Assembly (NCBI GenBank): GCA_026018925.1
Contig: JAKSZU010000016.1
Location: 30,780,877-30,844,876 of the forward strand
Reading direction: 5' to 3'
From: Tupaia tana
Lineage: Eukaryota; Chordata; Mammalia; Scandentia; Tupaiidae
Length of the DNA: 64,000 bases
The notes below the pieces were generated by a model that saw only the letters and a list, made by a program, of their open reading frames with translations, was not told the origin of the DNA and made no database searches. Shown in pieces: positions 21,400-33,291 of the stretch. The position numbers were made by a program, and so were the translations under genes. Each line of letters opens with the position of its first letter. Positions within the stretch are counted from its first letter, which is position 1.

Positions 21400-22821
21400 A
21401 ATAAACTATTTTTGAATATATATTTTCTTTCCTTTTTAATAATATTCATTTATTTTTTTTGGAGTAAACATTTTTAATAAGCCTTCAGTTCATTAAACAA
21501 GGCTTCTAAACTAAGCAACTTTTTTTGGTTAAGGTTTTCTGTTATTGACCATGTATATGATGCAGTGGATAGTTTTCCTCTTGGGTTACATGATCTCTGT
21601 GCTGTGTTGATTACTTCTTATTTTATGGAACCTTTCTCCCTCGAGTGGCATGTGTGGAATGTGTGTGTTAGCTTTATTCTATTTTAGGGCAATGAATACT
21701 ATATTCTGCCTTTGTAAGAAGATGATTAGATTGAAAGACTAGGGTTCTAATGGAGTGTCATGAGAACGTCAAAAGAATGAGAAACTAGGCAGTGACTCCA
21801 GTAGTAGGAAGGAAATGATAATCTGATCAAATAATAAGAGGAAAAGAATAAATGGAGGAAATTGATGGACCACATTAAATATTAGGTCCAACATGTATTT
21901 GTGTCTTCCTGTGCCTTTGCTTTTGTCTGTGTCTTAACTTTCTCTATTTCTGTTGTTGATAGTCTTCCTCCTTTTCTGCTCTTTATATCCTTGCTTTTTT
22001 CTTTTCCCACATCAAAGTCTCCTTTCCCCTAGATTTTCTAAGAAAAACTGGGTGTCATCTTAGACAATACAATTATTATTTTTTTAAAAGTTCAATTGTC
22101 TCTCCATCTCATAAATGCCCCTGAAGGATAATTCTTAAGTCATAGTTCTGTAATCTCCTTCTCATTTTTGCTTCTGGCTAAGACAGGAGATTTAATAAGT
22201 AATGAGGAAACTATAAAATAATATATATTTCTCAGAAAGACTTGGCTAAGAGGTCTTATATTTTCTATGAAAACCACAAATCGATTTTTTGTATTAAACT
22301 GTTGGTATAAGTTCAACACTTACATCTGCAGTTGCCCTAGGCTAAGACCAAAATTAATATGTAACTTTTGGGGAATCCTGGACAAACATAAAGGATGATT
22401 TATGGCAATATGACATTCACACAAAAGTTATAATTGTTTTATAGATATAAAGAAATTTACAATTACTTTTGGTCCATGTCTCTTATTTTAAAAGTTCTCT
22501 TGATATCCTTTAACTCCTGAGAATATTCATTTAAGGCACCTGGATGACAGGTGACTATTTTCTCTGAATTTTTAATGTGATTTGCATTTCTCTCCTGAAA
22601 ATGTAAAACAAAATATACTAAATTTTGTTCCTGCCAAAGAAAAGCCTTAGCATCAACCTAATACTACTTTCTTACTTTAATAGTGTAGATGATCTCTATG
22701 GCTGATATATTTTTCTTTTAAGAGAAGAGACTATCATGAAAGAAAACTCAATGCTTCTAATAAAACATTTACCTTCAAGAAACACATAAAAAATTTCATA
22801 TAAAAATAATCCTTGAAAAAA
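21400..22821. other. Non-coding sequence, nothing recognised
   Basis: About 1.4 kb with no gene, SINE or clear older repeat. AT-rich with ordinary composition. Confidence 0.5.
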
Positions 22822-22830
22822 GTGAATCTA

Positions 22831-23115
22831 GGGAACCAGCAGTTAGCGTAATGGCTATGTCGCTGGACTCCCACGTAGTCGACCGCGGTTCGCGTCTCGG
22901 ACCCGGTGGCTTACAACTCACGCCGGGCGCGTGTGCGTGCGTGCCCAAGATCCCAAGAGGAGAATGGAGGAGAAGGGATTGCGGCGTGACCATCCCCCCT
23001 GGGGGGTGATTTCTCGCTTTCTGTCTCTATGTCTCTCTCTGTCTGTCTGGCGAGCGCACGCGCCCTATAGCGAAAAACCTCTCCAAAAAAAAAAAAAAAA
23101 AAAAAAAAAAAACGG
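22831..23115 (+). mobile_element. Young tRNA-derived SINE, long form (near-consensus copy)
   Basis: A near-complete copy with intact CpGs and a long A-tail (about 23085-23112). The internal pol III promoter is visible: A box tagcgtaatgg at 22844-22854 and B box ggttcgcgtct at 22888-22898. A short TSD, gaatcta, occurs at 22824-22830 and 23116-23122. Transcription would need flanking support and an external terminator. Confidence 0.95.
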
Positions 23116-23351
23116 GAATCTAAATATTGGAGCACATTTTTTTCTCTTTATTCAGTTTATGTTATCCTTGCTACTCTATGTGTAACTGTGCCAAGGCTGT
23201 CGATTTTTATCTGAGAATATATGAACAACATACTGATCTTAAATCCAGTGATATAAAAATCACTAGAATCTTTAGTTTTAATCAAATTTTGATATCTCAC
23301 TTAGGCTTCCTCTGCTCCATTTCAACATTGACTAGACCCTATATAATTGTT

Positions 23352-23733
23352 TTCTTTTTTGTTTGTTTGTTTTTTAAATCATAGGGCAGGTGCACTTGCC
23401 AGAGAAAGTCAGATAGAGACAGAGAGAGAAAGAAAGTGAGAAATCATCCCCTAAGAGGGATGACCACACCACGGTCCTTTTTCTTCTATTCTCCTTTGGA
23501 GATTTTGGGCATATACACACACATGCGCGTCCAGCATGTTTTTATTTCTTCTGGGAGTGGGGAGAGAGACAGCACCTCCAACAGGGTCCTGATCCCACAA
23601 TCCACCCCCAACTTCACCCAGATCCAGATCATGCCCTGTGTACTTAGAGAGGTCTCTGTAGGCAAACCGTGAACCTTCCCATGTAGAACAGCCTCACTGA
23701 GCATCACATCATAATGTGCCACCATCTGGCCCC
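23352..23733 (-). mobile_element. Chimeric tRNA-derived SINE with a ~120-bp foreign insert
   Basis: The body and tail at 23352-23548 and the head at 23670-23733 (ending 'ccaccatctggcccc') belong to the long-form SINE. The middle, about 23550-23670, has no counterpart in other copies here and replaces or interrupts the segment after the B box. Borders are approximate. Confidence 0.75.
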
Positions 23734-23917
23734 TATTTTTTTTTTAATAAACCAAAACTAATGACCTATATTATGAAGGAATAGTTCTGGCATAAGAGAG
23801 TGCAAAATTCAGATGCTGTATTTGTTTTGATCTTATTCCTATTATTTTGTTAAAATGTAAATTTTATTGTCTAGAGCTGATTTATAATCTTGTTGGAATT
23901 TACCACAGTATAATTCT

Positions 23918-24182
23918 TTTTTTTTTTTTTTTTTTTTTTTTGGTGAGGGTGGTGGTGTTTGTTTGTTCATTGCCAGATGATGTGTGCACTTGCCAATGAG
24001 AGAGCAAAGAAAACCGATCCCTAGATGGGGTGTGATCACACTGTTATCCTTTTCCTTCATTTCTTATCCCAAGAGGATTCAGGGCGTGCACTCATATGTT
24101 CCCAACCAAGGATTCAATCTTCAGTTGGTCACGTGGACTCTGGATTTCTATGCATAGTGCTTACCTTCTGTGCTACAGGGCT
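23918..24182 (-). mobile_element. tRNA-derived SINE, divergent-head form
   Basis: Long T-run (A-tail) to 23940, a body with 'gcacttgccaatgagag' and 'cttcatttcttatcccaag', and a head ending 'ctgtgctacagggctaac'. The body is homologous to the long form but the head differs. Confidence 0.7.
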
Positions 24183-24197
24183 AACTCTGATTCTATT

Positions 24198-24462
24198 ATT
24201 ATTTTTTTTTTTTTGAGAGGTTTTCGCTATAGGGCGTGTGTGCTCACCAGACAGACAGAGAGAGACATAGAGACAGCGAGAAATCACCCCCCAGGGGGGA
24301 TGGTTACGCCGCAATCCCTTCTCCTCCATTCTGCTCTCAGGATCTTGGGCATGCACGCACATGCACCCGGCATGAGTTTTAAGCTACCGGGTCCGGGACG
24401 CGAACCGCAGTCAACTACGTGGGAGTCCAGCGACATAGCCATTACGCTAACTGCTGGTTCCC
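24198..24462 (-). mobile_element. Young tRNA-derived SINE, long form
   Basis: Perfect 13-bp TSD ctctgattctatt at 24185-24197 and 24463-24475. CpG-rich body. The (gac/aga) stretch is shortened relative to sister copies. Confidence 0.95.
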
Positions 24463-24475
24463 CTCTGATTCTATT

Positions 24476-25189
24476 CTTGACAGAGTGTGTGACCTTTACC
24501 AATTGAACAGTCATATACTGAATGTCCACTCCATGTATTCTCTTCTCTCTGTGACTCTGAGGTAGGCAACGATGATTAAAGTTAGACTCTTACCATAAAA
24601 TATCTTAATACAATAATAAAATGAATGAGCTGTCCCTAAAATCCTATAAAACAAGAAAAAATTCACTGCATGTTCTGGCAAATACAAATGACATGTGGTA
24701 GAAGCTCAGAAATTAAAGAATGTATTTGCTTCTAAGGATTAACCAAGGAGAAGGTGAGATTTTTAACTAAGTTGACCATGAAGTATGTCTTAGGTGTTAA
24801 TGAGCCAAGGAGTGAAGGAGAGATGAGCAGTTCAGTTAGTAGCAAATTCAGAGAAGCACCAGAAGGCAGAATATGCCCTAACATGGATGAACACTATCGA
24901 CTGGGCAAAGAATAGTGTGCATAAGGGAAGATTAATTAGAGATAATGCTGGATAAGTAGATCTCAGATTTAGTCTACATTTATTCTGAAATGGAATGTAG
25001 TACAAATGTACAATCTTAGGTCTGGAAAGACATTATTCCTAGTCAACTGAAAATTTTAAATTAAAAGTTTCTCTTTTCTCTTTGTGTTTTTCCTTATTGT
25101 TCTGATAGAATATGCATTTGAATTTAATTGTAAATCAAATATGGCTCATAAATTTGACGTTTTCTAAAAGCATGATCTCTTTTTCATAA
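24476..25189. other. Non-coding sequence, nothing recognised
   Basis: No coding frame with a domain and no clear repeat. Confidence 0.5.
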
Positions 25190-26086
25190 TGTGTTAGACT
25201 TAGCTAAATTGGCTTAACCCAGGTCTTCACATTTGGGTGATAAATTTGTCCCAAAGCTGGTTGTAGCCTAACGTAGAGTGTACCCTGGTAACCCAGAAAT
25301 TGTACCTGCACCAATCACAGAGGCCAAGCTTTAGCTCATCAGGCTTTCGACTGATCAGAACATGACCTGATAAGGAAAATGCAAACTTCAGCCAATCAAG
25401 TTGGTTTTCATATCACTTCCTTGGATTGTGGTAGGCACTTACTTAGCCAGGAGCAGGCAGCCCTAAGAGAAAAGCGAAAGGCTCACCTAGCCCGGGCGAT
25501 AGGAAGGCGAGGCAATTTGCCATTTTCCTTCCTCGGGGCCTGAGGGAAGCATACAGGGATGATTCTTAGATTTTTCTCTTATCAAAAAGACCCAACCAGC
25601 ATTTTGGTCAACACCCTAATCCCCAAGTAAGAGATTTAGTCAACGCCCTAATTCCCACTAAGTCAACGCCCTAAATCCCACTAGGATGATCAATTAATTA
25701 GACAGTGTAATTAAACAACCTGGCTCACACTGGGCATGATCAATAAGGTAATCAAATTCTTCATTCCTTACCTGTGAGAGAACTGCGCAAGCGCAGGAAA
25801 AAACACGCGAATTCAAATTCAAACGAAGGACATAGGTAGTATGACAATCCTCCCACCAACAAATATTCATGATCACCTCTAGTAATAAAAGTAACAATTA
25901 ACCAGTATCAAGCGCAGTTGCCACCTGGCAATCTGCCCGCCCAAGAGCCTTTTTGGATGTACTTTCTTTTCTTTCCTATTAAACCATTTCTTCTACCTTC
26001 TTCATTCGTGGTTGCGGTTTCATTTTGCACCTAGGGACAGATCTCTAATTTTAGTGATCTGGACCCAAAGAACCAAGGACATCACA
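25190..26086 (+). mobile_element. Probable solo LTR of an endogenous retrovirus
   Basis: The stretch is GC-richer than its surroundings and has LTR-like architecture: TG...CA ends (approximate), two CCAAT words (25311-25315 and 25392-25396), repeated units at 25605-25683, and an ATTAAA signal (25978-25983) followed by a U5-like tail. No gag, pol or env sequence flanks it. No clear TSD found, so the borders are estimates. Confidence 0.6.
25638..25683. repeat. 23-bp tandem repeat in LTR U3-like region
   Basis: Two 23-bp units, 25638-25660 and 25661-25683, begin agtcaacgccctaa and differ at one position. A third, partly related unit lies upstream at about 25605-25628. Such repeats in a U3 often act as enhancers; that role here is inference. 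Confidence 0.88.
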
Positions 26087-27839
26087 ATGCAGCTCGACAT
26101 TCTCCCATCCGTTAACAGGATCATTTGTCCCTTTCTTTTCTCTGGCTGTGTAAATCTATGCTGTCTACACATGTGATGAGGCAGTGCATTCTGAACTAAC
26201 TTCAGTCAAGAATGCTGCTTGATTGTTGACCCTATCTCTTAACTAAACCCTATTAAATTTAACTGGTCTCAGGTTTTTATTTTAACAAATACAACAGTTT
26301 CTTTCCTGTATTGATCAATATTTGTCTTTTTCAGAATAGGTTTTTCATTTAAAGTTGTTAAAGATACTGTGAATTTAATGTGTACTATTTCATTCTTAGT
26401 TTTCTAATATAATTCTAAGACATTTCTTTCCCTAGAATACAATTCTTTTTGTTTGTTTGAAAGAAAACTGCTTAATTAGTGGTATTTGCTCCCTGAAACC
26501 TGTTATTAGAAGAAATATATGAGATGTACAATTGAAAGACTAGCACTTCTTCATCTTTCTTTGATAACAATAGAGAAGAACTCTCAGAATTCATTCTTGA
26601 TGTATGGTATAAATTGTGATAAAAATCAACCACCCACATTACTGAATTTTAAGAGAAATATTATCATAGATATAATATAACCTCTAGAAGTTTCATAGGT
26701 ATCACAAAAATGTTTTATAGAATAAATAAGTACTGATATTTCTTTGTGATTTCCTATTAAATCTACATAGACTGAGTAGGAAGTTATCTATCTGTGTGCT
26801 TGTATAGGACATAAAAATCTTAATTCTGCACGACACAAAAATATTCAGTTTGACATTCTTTTGAGGTATATGCTAAAGATGTAAAAAAGGCAGAACATAG
26901 TCACAATATAACAAAGCATGTTCTCATCAATTTTGTTTTCCTAACTTATCTTCCATGTGTTACTCTCCATTTTTTTATTCATTTACTATACCATTACTCA
27001 CTATTAAACTCTAATCTATTAACTTGGAGACCTTTTTTTGTTTCACTCTTTTTTTTCTGAATACAAAATTGCTCATTATATATGCATTTAAATTTCTCAT
27101 TTTAAATTATGTTGCATCTTCATGAAAAATGTATTACATTCCAACTGATCTTTTGATCACCCTGATTTTGAAAAATCTAATCTCTTTCCTATAATCTCAA
27201 ATCCTTAGGACTGCCTTTTTCTCCAGCTTGTCATGAAAATAATATTCTCTACTTTCAAAACCTTAAGTAGTAACTCTGCAAACTACATTCTAAATAGGAG
27301 CTAATCAGTAATGTGGTTACTCCTTTTGATTCTGTATATATCAAGCTGCATTGAGATTTCTCAGAATTTTTTTCCTCTCAAATAAAAGTAACAATACACA
27401 GTGATATGAAAAGACTTCTCCTTAAGCTCATACTTGTCTTGCCTGGGTAACCATAGATATAGATGCTTCATTGAATTTGACTTGTTTCCTGCCAACATGT
27501 GATTTTATACATGTGCACATTAAATTGTCTTCCATTTATGAAGTCAGCAAAAATTATCTTTAGCTTAAGAAACTGGAAGTCTACATATGGTCCTAAGGGA
27601 TGTGTTTCTCCTAAAAAGTCACTTTTTTTTCAAATCAAAGACTATCACATCAACAGCTCTGCAACCTGGTCATTATGTTTTATTCTCCTGCTCTTTGCCC
27701 CTTTCTTTGCAGTACATCAAAAGATGAACGTAGGAGGGTGGATTTTAACAGTTTGACAAGAGATGACATATGAAGAAAAGAGAGATTAAAACTTACTGTC
27801 CTTTGACCAAATAAGTAACTTCATATTAAAATTAGTTTA
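26087..27839. other. SINE-free non-coding sequence
   Basis: About 1.75 kb, AT-rich, with no SINE, gene or confident older repeat. Confidence 0.5.
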
Positions 27840-28076
27840 GGGACAGCTTCATGGAGTGGCTGTAAATGTGCTGCTCAAGAGAAGCTTGATCTCACATGGT
27901 GAGAATCTCCAGCCTGTTCAGCTGAAACATGCTGGGCACATGCACCAATATCCAAGGTTTTTTAGGTGGAGGACTGGAGAAGGGATCAAAATGATCAGAC
28001 CCTGTGGAGGTACTCATTTCTCTCTCTTTCTCTCTCATGCATGCACACATGCACTATCATGAATACAGGAAAAAAA
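27840..28076 (+). mobile_element. tRNA-derived SINE, divergent-head form
   Basis: Head 'gggacagcttcatggagtggc' and 'atgtgctgctcaag', then 'acatgctgggcacatg', (tc)n and 'catgcacacatgcactatcatg'. Shares body modules with the long form but not its head. Confidence 0.65.
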
Positions 28077-28787
28077 TGCTTTTATATGAATTTAATTTGT
28101 ACAGCTGTGTTAGATATTACCTTTGTCTTTTCATTTTTCTCTTTTCCTAAAAGTAAGTAACATAATTGTCGCAATTTCAGCAACATAAAGTTAGGATGAT
28201 AAAGCAAAATTTAAAGCATCTTTCTTCAAGGAGGCAGTGGGAAGTTGTAAGTATTTAGTCATACATTTTATTTTTCTACAGACCAAGATTATCAGAAAAA
28301 CTAAGGTGGAAAAAAATAGGAGTGAAATTGGGAAAGAGATGTAACTAGAAATTCTACATGTGTAAGTGCTGCCAACAAAGCAAGGCAGAATTTGGCAAGA
28401 AATAGTGATGGAAAACCATCGAAGTGGCAGGAAGAACAGAATTTCAGAAACCTTCTGGCCATGGCAGTGCTCAAAAGCTGTCAGTAAATTTGAACAAACA
28501 TTGGGAGACGGAGATGAAAAGAGAAACTGCCAAAGTCCCAGGTGGGAATGGGGTCCAGTGGACACAGGGGCAGGTATCAAAAAGGTGTCAGAAAATTTGA
28601 AAAGCTCCACAAAGTGAGTTAATTGCTTTGAACCCATTAATGACCACAACCTAGAAGAAACTGATAGAGCTCACATGACAGAAGACCTTCTTCAGAAGTG
28701 AATTTGATCCTGACAGGTGGAGTAGAGGGGTCAACTTAGAGGCATCTACATTAAGTAAGCAGAAAAAAGAGCTTTGAGCTAAAAGCT
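28077..28787. other. Non-coding sequence with an unassigned frame at 28366-28617
   Basis: An open frame on the plus strand and overlapping frames on the minus strand show no recognisable domain or splice context, so no gene is called. Confidence 0.45.
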
Positions 28788-28788
28788 A

Positions 28789-29067
28789 ATGTGGAATGGC
28801 TACACGGCACAGAGATAATGTGCTACTCAAGAGATTCTGGATCCCTCATGGTTATAGTGTTTCAAAACCCTGACCAGGGCCAAAACACACTGGTCTCTTA
28901 CACAAATGCCCAAGATCGGATGGACTGGAGTAAGAGGATTACAGCAAGACCATACCTGGTTGAGGGTGCTTATCTCGCATTCTCCTTTTCTCTCTCACAC
29001 ACATGCACACACATTCATGTGCACTTGCATGTGCCTTATCATGCATAACAAAAACATATTTTTAAAA
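28789..29067 (+). mobile_element. tRNA-derived SINE, divergent-head form
   Basis: 'atggctacacggcacagagataatgtgctactcaag', body 'tgcccaagatcggatggac', (tc)n, 'gcacttgcatgtgccttatcatgc' and an A-rich tail. It parallels the copy at 27840. Confidence 0.68.
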
Positions 29068-29251
29068 AGTTAATGTGACTCACTTTCACAGAAACCTCCT
29101 TATAAAAGCACATACAGAAAAATTACACTGGCTCTAATATACACAGACTCTTTCTTGTTCTTCCTTATTTTCTCGTTTGTATTTCTGCCTGCTCTATCAT
29201 ATGGTACATCATTTATTCATAGGAGTAATAATGCAGGAAGTTTTTAAGATC

Positions 29252-29254
<3 letters not shown>

Positions 29255-29289
<35 letters not shown>

Positions 29290-29660
29290 CGGTAATTCCT
29301 GCAGGAGAGTTTACATTAAGTTCTCAAACTGGATTCTCTTTCATCACTTTAATGTAAATGCCATCCTCATCCTTAGCACATACTTTGGTCTTCTCATGGG
29401 AGGTTATGTTTTCCATTTAGCATTCTTGAGGATGCCTCAATTAATGCTTCACTGGGTTGGTACATGGAGCCATTCTCATCCTCGTCCATGGAATGGGCAT
29501 TTCTTTCAAAGCCTTGTCTATGTGTTGTTGCTGGCCTATGATTGTCAGCTCTAAACTTGCTCATTACTTTGGAAATAGTTTCTTTATTAAACTCACTCAA
29601 TTACAAGTGAATGCATGCTCTTTTACTGGTAAGACCATGACTTGTACAATAATTATTACG
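29255..29660 (-). pseudogene. Candidate retrocopy of an unknown transcript
   Basis: A 33-bp T-run at 29255-29287 would be the A-tail of a minus-strand retrocopy. A minus-strand open frame at 29394-29600 lies upstream of it. I do not recognise the protein, saw no AATAAA near the tail, and found no TSD. The T-run could be independent. Confidence 0.25.
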
Positions 29661-32066
29661 GAGAGAAGTCTTGGGAAATAGATCCTCACATATTACTAGG
29701 ATTGAGCTGATCCCATAAGAGAGGAAGGATCAGAAAACTTTCTTTCTGAAGCTAACTTGAAACCTGAGAATTACTCAAACCATCACCACTGTGACAAGGA
29801 ATTGAGCAGAGAGGAAGGGTTACATCTCCAGAGATCAAGTGATTCTTATTTTAATTGCTTTTGTGATAACACTAAAGATTATAAAATCAGCTGGCAGCTT
29901 CAGAAGGCCTTACTATGTAAACATAAGGAAACACTAATGAAAGACCAGGGATGTCTGAGTCAGACCACAAATGGAAAAACTCAGACTTCCTTGGCATGTT
30001 TGAATTTGCAAGGCAGATAAGTAGATATGGTTGCTGATTAAATATATGAGACCTGATTCTGACTGTACATATTGTTGAATATAGGACCAACCCTCAACTC
30101 ATGTAGTATCTAATATTGAATTAAGGGCACGGGTTAGGAAGGGTTGCATCCCTGAGTTATGAGATGGAGACATTTTAGAAGACATAGAGAATAGTAAAAT
30201 GTTTGAATTTCCAAATATTCTTTGCCAACAGAGGGCATTGTCCATCTCTTTTCTCCCCATTGAAAGGACAAATTTTATGAAACCTTTTCAATGACTCTCA
30301 CCGTTACAGTTGATGATTCTCCTAAGCAATAATACCCATTGAACTTAACCATCTTCAGACCCATGGAGAGCTATAGATCTCCACATAGGCACCTGCACAA
30401 ACAAGAAACACGGGGCTTATCTGGTAGAAAAAAGTATTCGAAGAGTTGTTGGATCTCACCATTTTGTTTGGCAGAAATTTGGAAGAAATTCATAGGAGTG
30501 CGCTCAGTTTTAGAGCTACGAAGGTGGAATATAAGATATGGATTAGGACAAATTTATTAATGTGACAGACAACTCTATGATTAATTGAGTACTGGGAATG
30601 GTCACAATTATCTTCTGGGTTGGTTCATTAAAACTTGTGTATAAATGTCCTCTAGAGTGTACAGGCAAAAATGTAGGAGTTTCTCTGACGCTGCAATGGG
30701 AGAAATCTGAAGACTACGAGATTTAGGAAGGAAAGGATTCATCATTTGAAATCTTCCTAGCCATTCCTTAAATATATCCCCTTGGAATGGACGCTTAAAA
30801 ATCTCTTCCTTAACCGACATTAAGAAATAACTTGAAATGGAAAGGAACCAACCTTCTGGAACCTATTCCCTATCAATTCCTAACATAAAATGTGTTAAAA
30901 ATAAATGAGCTATGAATTGTAAAATGTCTTTCGTAATTAAGTAGAATTGTGGTGTCCCCTTCTCCAGAGAAAATTTTAATTGGGCTCTAATTCATTTTGT
31001 AATATCTTTATTCAAATTTAATGTCTTTCAAGCAGAGAGATGTAAGGTGGCTTATTATGCAAGAAATAAAACTTGGTTGTTATAAAATGGAAAACAAAAA
31101 AAGGAAATATCTTGGTGACGGGACACTAGCATCTTTGTCCAGCTCTATGGTGCTTGTTTTCTTCTGTCCAGAGTTACTGGTAGGATTGAGTCCCTGATCT
31201 CAATGGAAATAATGGGGACCAGAACAATAGAGGCCAATGGTGGAGGTAAAACAACAGAAACAAGTTTTGCAGTTTCCAATAGGTTGCATAGATACAACAA
31301 TACTCAGGCTGTTTTGACTTGCAAAATCCATAATTCTTCCTAATTAATCATTGAGTTTCAAGAGAAAAATATATTTAAACTGCTCACTAAAGTAAAGTTT
31401 GGGAAAATATATGCATATACATAGGTATGCATGTACCTGTATGAGAAGAACTTCAAAAACTTTATTGAAAATGAAGTTCCTGAGTTTATTTTAGTACAAA
31501 AAAAATTTGAAATTTATGCATACTTATTTCATAGTAAAGAATTTCTGAAGATCCTTAATGTGTATTTTTCTAAACTATATTTGTATACTTATTACTGCTT
31601 TTTGTTAATATTCATTATTGTTACTATTTGTTTAGTAGATAAAACTACCTTGTTCCTCCTCAGCTTCCTATGTGAGGATTCTGATCACTTACTCAGTTTC
31701 CAGTCATAAGCTAAGTAATGAAACAAGAGCTTTCTCCATTAATAAAGAACCAATTTCTTTGGTTAAAATTCTACCATACTTCTATAGAGAACCACTCCCA
31801 TTTACCAGGATAACTGTGTATGGAGGAAAGGGAAATATCATAATAATATGAAGGATATCATTAGAGAAGCTATGCAGTGCAGACCTGATTTTTATCTGTT
31901 GTCATGGCATCAGTATTTTCTCAACTTCATGTCTCCCTCACTCTAAAAGGTTTATGTGGCCATTGTATGGTTAGTGTAGCTATAAGATACCAGGTCTGAA
32001 ACGACACTCATTACTCTAGACTTAAAATGCCACAGTAGGGTTTATGGAGTTAAGAGGTCCAATGGA
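29661..32066. other. SINE-free non-coding sequence, nothing recognised
   Basis: About 2.4 kb without recognised repeats or coding domains. It may contain old LTR material I cannot place, or conserved non-coding DNA. Confidence 0.4.
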
Positions 32067-32180
32067 GGACCGGCTCTGTGGTGCAGTGGTAATGCACTGC
32101 TCAAGCAATTTGGATCCATACACAAGAGCGCAAGTTCAGTGTTTCGGTCAAAGTGTACATGTCAGGACATGTACCGTACC
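32067..32180 (+). mobile_element. tRNA-derived SINE fragment, divergent-head form
   Basis: Starts 'ggaccggctctgtggtgcag' and 'gtaatgcactgctcaag', matching the heads at 27840 and 28789. The 3' part is lost or unrecognisable. Confidence 0.55.
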
Positions 32181-32787
32181 TGTTGTCTGGTTGGCTAAGA
32201 ATACTTAAAGGGAATTGTAATCTCAGTATGAGAGCTATTGAAAATATGCTAAATCTAGTAACAATGTTTGAATGCACATTTTGGTAATATGTGTCTCCTA
32301 GTGTGAGAGTGGAATTCTTTTTGAAGGCGATAACATTTTGTTTAATTGGAGTTCTTAGTGTCCTATATAATCAAAATCTATTGGAAATGTTCATCTTTTA
32401 ATGTAGATATCTAATGAAATTTTACATATTTTAACTTTTAAAATGTCTTTCCATACAGATATTTACTGCCAAATACTGATATCATTCAATGAGCACATGA
32501 TCTTAATTGAGCGTATTCATCAATTTGAAGGCACTTTTAGAATTTTATTAAGGTCCCACTAGATATTGGTGTTTTAGCATGTTATTACGTTGCGCATTAA
32601 TTTGTTCCTATTGAAGGTTAGGTGAAAGGTCCTCAATTGCGCATTTAAGTGGATTGTGAAGTATGGAAATTTCCTTTGCTCTTGTGTTGAGGTCAAAAAA
32701 TGCTGCTCTAACTGTAGTTTGAACTCAGAAAATATATTCCATGCAAATTTATGTGGGATGGAGATTTCACTTCTTATTTTAACTTTT

Positions 32788-32793
<6 letters not shown>

Positions 32794-32820
<27 letters not shown>
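32794..32820. repeat. (CA)n microsatellite
   Basis: About 13 uninterrupted CA units followed by 'aatatatatg'. Confidence 0.9.
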
Positions 32821-32822
<2 letters not shown>

Positions 32823-33037
32823 TATATATGAAGCCGTTTGATATTACCTATGATTCAAACAGTGTTTGCTGTCAAAACTGACTTTACTGTAGTCTGAGTT
32901 TTACATATACAAAGTGTTTTCCCATATAGTTCTAGGTTGAATTAATCAAGAAACATGATCAAGTATGTACCAAACCTAATTCCAAAACTATTCAATATTT
33001 AATAGTATCTTGGTATTGAGTTCAAAAATTCATACTC

Positions 33038-33291
33038 GGGACCAGCAGTAATGGCTATGTCGCTGGACTCCCACGTAGTCGACTGCGGTTCGCATCCCAG
33101 ACCCGGTGGCTTGAGACTCACGCTGGGCGTGTGTGCGTGCATGCCCAAAATCCCGAGAGGAGAATGGAGGAGAAGGGATTGTGGTGTGGCCATCCCCCCT
33201 GGGGGGTGATTTCTCGCTTTCTATCTCTCTGTCTCTCTCTGTCTGGCGAGCGCATGCGCCCTATAGCAAAAACCTCTCCAAAAAAAAAAAA
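33038..33291 (+). mobile_element. Young tRNA-derived SINE with a deletion across the A box
   Basis: Flanked by attcatactc (33028-33037) and attcatgctc (33293-33302), one mismatch. The head reads 'gggaccagcagtaatggc', lacking the six bases ttagcg that precede 'taatgg' in sister copies, so the A box is incomplete. The B box and CpG-rich body are intact. Confidence 0.93.

Noticed and set aside
22831..23115. Genuine tRNA gene at the SINE head
   Set aside because: A and B boxes are present but no complete cloverleaf is evident, and the sequence continues into the SINE body and A-tail.
28191..28649. 152-codon minus-strand open frame and the overlapping 83-codon plus-strand frame
   Set aside because: No recognisable domain, no splice or promoter context and overlapping frames on both strands. 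Could be chance or an unknown element; not called.
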